A stretch of 17,325 nucleotides of DNA, from contig CANRZC010000013.1 in assembly GCA_947644185.1 (NCBI GenBank), positions 1 to 17,325 of the forward strand, read 5' to 3'. Source of the DNA: an uncultured Acetatifactor sp. (GTDB lineage: Bacteria; Bacillota; Clostridia; Lachnospirales; Lachnospiraceae). Position 1 is the first letter of the stretch. Every line of letters begins with the position of its first letter. This document shows, one piece after another, positions 7,815 through 14,536 of this stretch. The translations under genes were made by a program, and so were the position numbers. The notes under the pieces were generated by a model. That model was not told where the DNA came from. It made no database searches and saw nothing but the letters and a program-made list of their open reading frames with translations.

Positions 7815-10056
7815 AGGCAGATTGGACAGCTTTTTGTCAGACAAAGGCTTATATAGAAGATATGGATTCCTGTGGGCAGTGGCTGTGTTGGTTCTTCTGT
7901 TCGCCCTGCCTCTTCTTGTATCGGCTGCAGAAATCGGAGGCGTCCATGAAATCGTGCCCAATGAGAAGCGGGACATGGGAAATGACAGATACAGGCTGCT
8001 TCTTGACCAGGATACCCTGGGGGTTACAGTGCTGGATCGGACCTCAGGGATGGGCTGGGAGAGCGTGCAGAACTACGAAGACGGTAACGATATCTGGAGG
8101 GGCTTGTGCAATTCCGGCATTACCCTGGAATTTTACCAGGGCGGCTCCACCATTCCGGTGTCCGTATCGATATGCAATGAAAAACCAGATATGAAAATTC
8201 AGTATTACGATGATGGTTTTGACGTGGATCTAAGTTATGAAGTCTATGACTTTCGGATGCAACTCCAGGTCCGAATAGAGGAGGATGGACTGTATGTCTT
8301 TGTCCCCGGGGATTCCATAGAAGAGGGGGAGGAATATCTGTTAGGCGCAGTCTATCTCTATCCCATGATGGGCGCGAATCTTCCTGGAGAGGAGGAAGGC
8401 TACATGGTGATTCCGGAGGGTGTGGGTGCTATCATCGACCTGGCGGACAATCATGGGAAATTCAAGACGCCGTATACAAAGAGGATTTACGGCGGCAATG
8501 TAGGCATAGATCCTGTCTCCTCCAGCAGGTACAATGTGCCGGTGGTAACAGAGCCCCAGACCATATCGCTGCCGGTGTGGGGGATGGTGTATACCCAGAA
8601 AGAGCAGGGTTTCTTAGGGATCATCACAGAGGGGGATTACAATGCCCAGTTAGTGGCATATCCAAACGGTGTGACCACACCCTACAACTGGGTGACGGCC
8701 AAATTCCTGGTGAGAGAGATTTATACCCGCCAGACGGCGAAATCCAGCGGTGTCCCTGCGGTGGAGACCAAGGGGGATATTCGGGATATGGGGGTGCGGT
8801 ACCTGTTTACAGAGGGCGAAAGGGCAAGCTACGCCGGTTTAGCGAAGGTCTGTCAGGAGTATCTGACGGACCAGGGAACACTGCGAAAGCAGGAGGACTC
8901 CTTTGGGATCAAACTGGATTTCTTAGGGGCTGATTCTAAAAAGTGGTTTCTCTTTGACCAACTGGTGCCCATGACCACTCTGACAGATGTGGATGAGATT
9001 CTGGGGGAGCTTTGGGACGAAGGCCTTCGGGATATGGTGCCCGTATATTTCGGATGGCAGAAGGACGGTATCACCAGGGCTTACGGGAGTGGCGAATTTG
9101 GGATAGAATCCAGCCTGGGATCGAAGAGAGAGCTGGAGGATTTCCTGGAGAAATGGGCGGAAAGGGGAAGTGACCTGGTCTTACAGCAGGACTTCCTCCT
9201 GGCCAATCCGGACAGGATGTACAATACCACCACCGATATCGTCAAGTCTGTGAGCCAGACCCTGGTGGAGACGCCCACAAACCAGAAGCTGTTCAAGACC
9301 ATGTACTACATGACCCCGGGCAGGACGGCAGAGATGATGGAGCGGTTTACAAAGCAGTACAAGGATACAGCCCTGTCCTGGATAGGCATAGAGGGTGTGA
9401 CAGACAATGTGTATTCCTATTATTCTTCCGGCGTCACCTATACCAGGGAGGAATGTGCCATGCAGCAGAAAGAGGCAATCGAGAGGCTTAAGTTTGCGCA
9501 GATAGGAATGACTGCCCCCAATGTATATTTGTGGGAGGATATGGCGGCGTATTACGCCATGCCCATGACCACTTCAAAGTACAACATGATTGCCAGAGAG
9601 ATTCCCTTTCTGCCCATGGTACTGCGGGGATACGTGCCCTACTGGGCCTCCTACACGAACTTCGAGGCCAACGAAAAGGAATTTTTCCTGAAGCTTTTGG
9701 AATATGGGGCTTACCCCTCTTTCCTCCTGACCAAAGAGGCTCCGGTGGAGCTTCGCAATACAAACTCCGCTTATGTATACACCTCGGAATTCTCCGTGCT
9801 GAAAGAGAAAATATTGCGGTATGACAAGGAAATTGGAGAGATCTTAAGACAGGTGGAGGGAGTGGGCATCGCAGGGCATACCTATCTGGACAGTCAGGTG
9901 GTTTTGGTGGAGTATGAGAATGGAATCTCTATTGTAGTCAATTATGGAGATACCGATTACAACTATCAGGGTGAGAGCGTTCCTGCCTGTTCTTACAGTC
10001 TGATGTCAGACTTTCATACAATGCCTGCTACAGCGGGCGTGGGGGTATATAAATGA
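7804..10056 (+). CDS. DUF5696-like membrane-anchored protein, possibly glycosidase-related
   Basis: Protein of 750 residues that I match from memory to the DUF5696 family, whose function is undefined. It starts with GTG at 7804, supported by AAGGAGG at 7788-7794 with 9-base spacing; the next in-frame ATG is 82 codons on. The start lies inside the previous gene (11-base overlap). A hydrophobic helix (21-41) ends in LLVSAAE, so it is a signal peptide or an N-terminal anchor. The order then resembles many alpha-glycosidase-like enzymes: a long beta-rich N-terminal region (about 43-330), an alternating alpha/beta region that may be a TIM barrel (about 365-655), and a C-terminal beta region (about 685-735, VVLVEYENGISIVVNYGDTD). 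Acidic residues on likely barrel strands are Asp463 (QQDFLLA), Glu530/Asp534 (IGIEGVTDN) and Glu578/Asp579 (YLWEDM). Whether they are catalytic is unknown. An extracellular role in glycan handling is inferred from context. Confidence 0.82.
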   Translation: MADRGRLDSFLSDKGLYRRYGFLWAVAVLVLLFALPLLVSAAEIGGVHEIVPNEKRDMGNDRYRLLLDQDTLGVTVLDRTSGMGWESVQNYEDGNDIWRGLCNSGITLEFYQGGSTIPVSVSICNEKPDMKIQYYDDGFDVDLSYEVYDFRMQLQVRIEEDGLYVFVPGDSIEEGEEYLLGAVYLYPMMGANLPGEEEGYMVIPEGVGAIIDLADNHGKFKTPYTKRIYGGNVGIDPVSSSRYNVPVVTEPQTISLPVWGMVYTQKEQGFLGIITEGDYNAQLVAYPNGVTTPYNWVTAKFLVREIYTRQTAKSSGVPAVETKGDIRDMGVRYLFTEGERASYAGLAKVCQEYLTDQGTLRKQEDSFGIKLDFLGADSKKWFLFDQLVPMTTLTDVDEILGELWDEGLRDMVPVYFGWQKDGITRAYGSGEFGIESSLGSKRELEDFLEKWAERGSDLVLQQDFLLANPDRMYNTTTDIVKSVSQTLVETPTNQKLFKTMYYMTPGRTAEMMERFTKQYKDTALSWIGIEGVTDNVYSYYSSGVTYTREECAMQQKEAIERLKFAQIGMTAPNVYLWEDMAAYYAMPMTTSKYNMIAREIPFLPMVLRGYVPYWASYTNFEANEKEFFLKLLEYGAYPSFLLTKEAPVELRNTNSAYVYTSEFSVLKEKILRYDKEIGEILRQVEGVGIAGHTYLDSQVVLVEYENGISIVVNYGDTDYNYQGESVPACSYSLMSDFHTMPATAGVGVYK

Positions 10057-11006
10057 ACAGATTGCAGACAAAGAATGAGACAGTGGCCAGAGCAGACAAA
10101 AAAGGCGGGTTTCATATGACCATGTCTCGAAAGAAGAGCCTGGTAGGACTGCTGTTCGTAACGCCGTGGCTGGTGGGGTTTTGCGTCTTCTTTGCGTCGC
10201 CCTTGATGCAGGCTGTAAACTACAGCCTCAACAATGTGACCATCACAGCTTCAGGGAGGAAGATGAACTATGTAGGGCTGGGCAATTATCAGGATATCTT
10301 TTTAAAGGATGCCTATTTCGTAGACAGACTCCTGAATTTCCTGAAAGAGATCGTCCTGCAGCTACCTTTGATTCTGGTCTTTTCCCTGGTGATTGCCATT
10401 CTGTTGAACCAGTCCGTTAAGGGGAAAGGGTTTTTCCGGACCCTGTTCTTCCTGCCGATTATCGTAGTCAGCGGGCCGGTGATGCAGATGCTGATCAGTT
10501 CCGGTTCCACTACCATTCCGCTGATAGAGCAGTATGGACTCTATGAGATGATAGAGGAAGTGGTTCCCAAATTTTTGCAGGAGCCTGTGACGGATTTGTT
10601 TGGGGAATTGCTGCTGATTTTGTGGTACTCCGGGGTGCCCACCCTGATTTTCCTGGCGGGATTGCAGAAAATAGATGGTACTTTGTATGAGGCCTCCTAC
10701 ATGGACGGCGCCTCCTCCTGGGTGTCTTTCTGGAAGATTGTGCTGCCATCTATCAAGGGTATGATCTTGATCAACAGCATTTATGTAACGGTATTTTTGG
10801 CCACTTCTGAATTAAATGAGGTGATTGATCTCATCCGCAGCAATATGCTCAATGCCAGCAAGGGCTTCGGAATTGCCTCCGCAATGGCGTGGCTGTATAC
10901 CATATGTATTCTTGCTATCATCGCCCTGTGCTATTTCCTGTTCGGCCGGGGGGAGAAAGAAATAAAGCCTGCAAGGAAGCAGGGAAGGAGAGGAGGGAGA
11001 GGATGA
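10053..11006 (+). CDS. CUT1 sugar ABC transporter permease, MalF type (permease 2)
   Basis: Second MalF/LplB-like permease, 317 residues, overlapping the previous stop by ATGA (10053-10056). An in-frame ATG at 10116 is a possible alternative start; the 21 residues before it are hydrophilic and may not be needed. The sequence LVGLLFVTPWLVGFCVFFASPLMQAVNYSLNN is the usual first helix of this type, followed by YVGLGNYQDIF. About six membrane helices can be traced. The EAA loop reads LYEASYMDGASSWVSFWKIVLPSIKG (Glu213, Gly219, Pro232). The next gene is a MalG-type permease joined by another ATGA overlap, so these two probably form a heterodimer. Confidence 0.92.
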   Translation: MNRLQTKNETVARADKKGGFHMTMSRKKSLVGLLFVTPWLVGFCVFFASPLMQAVNYSLNNVTITASGRKMNYVGLGNYQDIFLKDAYFVDRLLNFLKEIVLQLPLILVFSLVIAILLNQSVKGKGFFRTLFFLPIIVVSGPVMQMLISSGSTTIPLIEQYGLYEMIEEVVPKFLQEPVTDLFGELLLILWYSGVPTLIFLAGLQKIDGTLYEASYMDGASSWVSFWKIVLPSIKGMILINSIYVTVFLATSELNEVIDLIRSNMLNASKGFGIASAMAWLYTICILAIIALCYFLFGRGEKEIKPARKQGRRGGRG

Positions 11007-11977
11007 AAGACAAGTTCATGGGACCGTATTTTACATGGCGGGCCAGGCTGCTGGGACGGCCGGGCCACAGAGGATGGCTGTTCAAGGGGGCGATCTACGT
11101 CCTTCTGATATCCATTGGGTTTGTGTATCTGTATCCAGTGCTGAGCATGTTCGTCACCAGTCTGATGGGGCTTCCGGATCTGTTGGATGCAGCAGTGAAA
11201 TGGGTGCCTACTGCCATCACCTTTGACAATTACAGAGAAGCCCTGGATGTGATGCGGGTGAAAGAGACCCTGACCAATTCTGTAGTAGGGGCATTGTTTC
11301 CAGCCCTGGCCCAGACAGCGGTGTGTGCCCTGACCGGATACGGACTTGCCAGATACCAGGTGCCCTTTAAAAAATTGATTATGGCCCTGCTGATTCTCAC
11401 TTTCGTGGTGCCGCCCTATGTGCTGCTGGTGCCCAATTATGTGATGTTTTCGGATTACGGGCTGTTAGGGACATTAAAGACTCTGATATATCCCGCCATT
11501 CTGGGACAGGGGACTAAGAGTGCCATATTTGTGCTGATTTTCATGCAGTTTTTCCGCCAAACACCGCTGTCCCTGGACGAGGCGGCCAGGGTGGACGGAG
11601 CCAGCGAGGCGAGAATATTTTTCGGAATTGCAGTGCCGCTGGCAGTGCCCGCGTTCATTATCAGCTTTCTATTTTCTTTTGTATGGTACTGGAACGAGAC
11701 ATATTTTACCGCACTGTACTTAAATGGCAATAATATCGGGGATACCACCAAAGTGAGCACCATGCTTCTGGAACTGCAGAATTTCGACGCTATGTACAAG
11801 CAGAGGGTGCAGCAGGTAGCTAGCTGGGGAGCCTCAGTCATGGGGGAATCCGTGGCAAATGAGGCCATTAAGATGGCAGCCACAGTTATCACGATTCTGC
11901 CGCTGTTGATTCTGTACTTCTGTCTGCAAAAATATTTCGTGGAGGGAATTGACAGAACCGGTATCACCGGCGAATGA
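11003..11977 (+). CDS. CUT1 carbohydrate ABC transporter permease, MalG type (permease 3)
   Basis: MalG/AraQ-like permease of 324 residues. The start is ATG 11003, overlapping the preceding stop (ATGA 11003-11006) and preceded by AGGAGGGAG at 10991-10999. The open frame runs further upstream inside the neighbour, but without comparable start signals. It has a first helix at about 30-52, a periplasmic-type loop with WVPTAITFDNYREAL typical of the MalG class, and an EAA loop LDEAARVDGASEARIFFGIAVPLAVP (Glu193, Gly199). The C-terminus KYFVEGIDRTGITGE resembles the usual FVEGIT/GLTAGAVKG end of this subfamily. It probably pairs with the permease directly upstream and is served by the binding protein directly downstream. 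Confidence 0.93.
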   Translation: MKDKFMGPYFTWRARLLGRPGHRGWLFKGAIYVLLISIGFVYLYPVLSMFVTSLMGLPDLLDAAVKWVPTAITFDNYREALDVMRVKETLTNSVVGALFPALAQTAVCALTGYGLARYQVPFKKLIMALLILTFVVPPYVLLVPNYVMFSDYGLLGTLKTLIYPAILGQGTKSAIFVLIFMQFFRQTPLSLDEAARVDGASEARIFFGIAVPLAVPAFIISFLFSFVWYWNETYFTALYLNGNNIGDTTKVSTMLLELQNFDAMYKQRVQQVASWGASVMGESVANEAIKMAATVITILPLLILYFCLQKYFVEGIDRTGITGE

Positions 11978-12086
11978 GATATGCCTGAACAGTTTTCCTA
12001 TGGGGGAACCTTTGCGCACATAAAGTCTCCCATGGAAGCCTGGCAGAATAGATGTTACGAAAAAATTATTTTAAAGGAGGGTTTTT

Positions 12087-13565
12087 ATGAAAACCAAAAA
12101 AGCAATTGCGTTGGCATTGGTATTGTCCATGACGGCAGCGGCCGCAGGCTGTGGGAACTCTGATTCCGGGAACAACTCTGCGCAGAGTCAAGAGAGCAAG
12201 GACCAGGAGAGTACCACACAGGAGAGCGCGGGAAGCGAAGAAGAACAGAGCGCGGACACAGCCTCGGAAAACCAGGGCGAGGAAGCAGAGAGTACGGACG
12301 GATTGCCGCCCATGACCACAGAGGAGATCACGCTGACCTACGCTTGCTGGGGCCTGGCGGAAAAAGGCGAGACAGAGGCGAAGGATAAGCAGATTGAGGC
12401 ATTCGAGAAAGCCTATCCCAATATTCATGTGGAGTTCGTCACCATTGACCAGGGAACCTGGAATGACGGTTTGACCTCCATGGCGGCTACGGGAAGTCTG
12501 CCGGACGTATTTTGGGTGTTCAGCGCCACCAATGCAGTGGCCAACGAGTGGGCCCTGGATGTGACGGATTATTATGAGGCGGATCCGGATGCAAAGGAAG
12601 TCTATCCGGAGATGGTAGAGAACGCAAGACTCAACGGCAGGCTCTACTGCATGCCCACGGTTATGTTCCCCTATCTGGTATTTTTAAACAAGACCTACTT
12701 TGAGAAGTATAATGAGCCACTGCCTTCCTATGACTGGACTATGGATGAGTTCAAGGAGATTGCGCAGCGCATCACCCATCCGGAGGAGTTCTATTTCGGA
12801 ACCTCCAACCCTAACTACATTGACTACTTCCCCGCGCTGTACGAGGGATATTCCAACCGGGGATGGGACGGAGAGGAGTACCATTTCGACCAGGTTTGGG
12901 TGGACGCGTTGAACTTAAAGTACGACTGGATCGATGACGACACCCTGGAATGGGAATCCGCAGAGGATAAGCTGCGTTATTTAGGCGATGAGGGTGCATG
13001 GCCTCCCGCTTTTGGAAGAAGCGCTATGCATTTTGACTGGAGCTGGACCATCGCGGCATTTGAGGATGCCTACACCCAACAGTCCGGCTGCGAGTTCCTG
13101 TACTATCCTCAGCCAGCAGGCCCCTCTGGCGCAGAGATGGCAGTGGTTGACTACGGTGTCATCTCCGCCAACACAGAGCATCCCAGGGAGGCATGGGAGC
13201 TGCAGAAGTGGACTTCCTGGGGCAAGGAAGGCGTGCTGAACCGTTATGAGGGATACAAGGAGGCAGGGCTTACCGCCATTTCCAGAATGCCGGTCACAAG
13301 CAACAGTGAAGCCTGGGCCGCAGTGAAGAGCTTTACGGACAGGGAGGACTTCTTAGCCCTGTACGACCACCTGGAGAAGGCGAATATCGTCTCCAGTACC
13401 ACCAGTGTGGCGCCTGGATACGATGAGATGTCTGCGTGGATGGACGAAAATGAAATTTGGGCCAAACTGGATAACCGAGAGATAGCACCGGCAGATATCG
13501 CCGCGGAATTGACCCAGAAAGCCAATGAGCTGAAAGACGAGTGGCTGGCGAACCACGCGAAGTAA
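12087..13565 (+). CDS. Lipoprotein sugar-binding protein of CUT1 ABC transporter
   Basis: Extracellular solute-binding protein family 1, 492 residues, near the normal family size. It starts after AAGGAGG (12074-12080, 6-base spacing). The signal peptide MKTKKAIALALVLSMTAAAAGC ends in a lipobox (AAGC), so Cys22 should be lipid-modified and hold the protein on the outer face of the membrane. A low-complexity Ser/Glu/Gln linker (about 25-75) follows. The binding domain begins near ITLTYACWG and contains FEKAYPNIHVEFVTI, SLPDVFWVF and YCMPTVMFPYLVFLNKTYFEKYN, standard for these proteins. Tryptophans are frequent, as expected for sugar stacking. A 109-base gap separates it from permease 3, and a stem-loop follows it, so its expression level may be set separately from its neighbours. 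Confidence 0.95.
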   Translation: MKTKKAIALALVLSMTAAAAGCGNSDSGNNSAQSQESKDQESTTQESAGSEEEQSADTASENQGEEAESTDGLPPMTTEEITLTYACWGLAEKGETEAKDKQIEAFEKAYPNIHVEFVTIDQGTWNDGLTSMAATGSLPDVFWVFSATNAVANEWALDVTDYYEADPDAKEVYPEMVENARLNGRLYCMPTVMFPYLVFLNKTYFEKYNEPLPSYDWTMDEFKEIAQRITHPEEFYFGTSNPNYIDYFPALYEGYSNRGWDGEEYHFDQVWVDALNLKYDWIDDDTLEWESAEDKLRYLGDEGAWPPAFGRSAMHFDWSWTIAAFEDAYTQQSGCEFLYYPQPAGPSGAEMAVVDYGVISANTEHPREAWELQKWTSWGKEGVLNRYEGYKEAGLTAISRMPVTSNSEAWAAVKSFTDREDFLALYDHLEKANIVSSTTSVAPGYDEMSAWMDENEIWAKLDNREIAPADIAAELTQKANELKDEWLANHAK

Positions 13566-13599
13566 CAAGTCTGAGATTTTCTTTGCGATTTGGAATGTA

Positions 13600-13631
13600 G
13601 GGTTCTGCCGGAGAAGATACCGGCAGAGCCC
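13600..13631 (+). promoter_or_regulatory. Intercistronic stem-loop after the binding-protein gene
   Basis: GGGTTCTGCCGG (13600-13611) can pair over 12 bp, with one G-U wobble, with CCGGCAGAGCCC (13620-13631), around the 8-base loop AGAAGATA. There is no T-run behind it, so it is not a complete terminator. Its place between a binding-protein gene and a permease gene matches the known malE-malF type arrangement, where a hairpin protects the upstream mRNA and raises binding-protein yield. The ribosome binding site of the next gene begins 9 bases after the stem. Confidence 0.7.
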
Positions 13632-13651
13632 GCAAGAAAGAGGAGGTTGTC

Positions 13652-14515
13652 ATGAAAGGTGTCACGATAAATCCAAAGGGGTTCCACAGGGGGCAGATTA
13701 AATTTTATATAGTGCTGATACCGCTGGCACTTTTCATGGCGCTGCCCATTGTCTATATCATCTGCCACGCCTTTAAGCCCTTAAGCGAGCTGTACGCGTT
13801 TCCGCCGAAATTCTTCGTGAAGTCTCCCACTACGGACAATTTCAGAAATCTGGCGAAAGTGTCCGGAGGCTCGGTGGTATCCGTGGGAAGATATGCATTC
13901 AACAGCATTCTAGTGACGGTGCTGGTGGTTTTGGCAAATATGATTGTGGGCTCCATGGCGGGCTTTGCTCTGTCAAAGCTGGAATTCAGAGGGAAAAATC
14001 TTCTCTTTGAGATCAATACCCTGTCCATGATGTTCGTGCCTGCAGCGGTGCTGATTCCCAGATATCTGGTCATCGACAAGCTCCATATCATGGATACCTA
14101 TCTGGCCCATATCCTTCCTTTGCTTGCCATGCCCGTGGGGATGTTTTTGGTGAAGCAGTTTATCGATCAGGTGCCAAATGAGCTGATGGAGGCAGCAGTG
14201 ATGGATGGGGCGAACAAATTTACCATCTACCGGGTGGTGATTCTGCCTCTGATCAAGCCAGCTCTGGCTACTGTGTGCATCCTGTCTTTCCAACAGGTGT
14301 GGGGGAATCTGGAAACCTCTAATATGTTTACTACCAGGGAGAGCATGCGAACGCTGGCCTTTTATATGAACACGTTGATCAATGCCAATGCCTCTGTGGC
14401 GGGGCAGGGAATCTCTGCGGCGGCAGCACTGATCATGTTCGTGCCCAATATCGTCCTGTTCATTATCCTCCAGAGCAATGTGATGAATACCATGGCGTAT
14501 TCCGGAATCAAGTGA
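13652..14515 (+). CDS. CUT1 carbohydrate ABC transporter permease, MalG type (permease 4)
   Basis: Second MalG/UgpE-like permease, 287 residues, a usual length. AGGAGG at 13641-13646 precedes the ATG by 5 bases. About six helices are visible, starting with FYIVLIPLALFMALPIVYIICHAFKPLSELYAFPPKFFVKSPT, where the FPPKFF segment before the TxxNF motif is typical of MalG-type subunits. The EAA loop is LMEAAVMDGANKFTIYRVVILPLIKP (Glu180, Gly186, Pro199). It brings the count to two MalF-type and two MalG-type subunits. Its partner is not certain: permease 1 at 4870 is the unpaired MalF-type subunit, but it lies nearly 8 kb upstream in the operon. Confidence 0.93.
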   Translation: MKGVTINPKGFHRGQIKFYIVLIPLALFMALPIVYIICHAFKPLSELYAFPPKFFVKSPTTDNFRNLAKVSGGSVVSVGRYAFNSILVTVLVVLANMIVGSMAGFALSKLEFRGKNLLFEINTLSMMFVPAAVLIPRYLVIDKLHIMDTYLAHILPLLAMPVGMFLVKQFIDQVPNELMEAAVMDGANKFTIYRVVILPLIKPALATVCILSFQQVWGNLETSNMFTTRESMRTLAFYMNTLINANASVAGQGISAAAALIMFVPNIVLFIILQSNVMNTMAYSGIK

Positions 14516-14536
14516 TGGAATAGGTGGGAGGCGTGT

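Noticed and set aside
7530..7976. - strand frame of 148 codons across the NHL-Yip1 / DUF5696-like junction
   Set aside because: It spans two well-supported + strand genes and has no family features or start signal.
11978..12086. Separate promoter or terminator before the lipoprotein binding-protein gene
   Set aside because: Only a weak 7-bp hairpin with two G-U pairs (11992-12009) and no T-run is present, and no acceptable -35/-10 pair could be found. The gap is too small to prove either.
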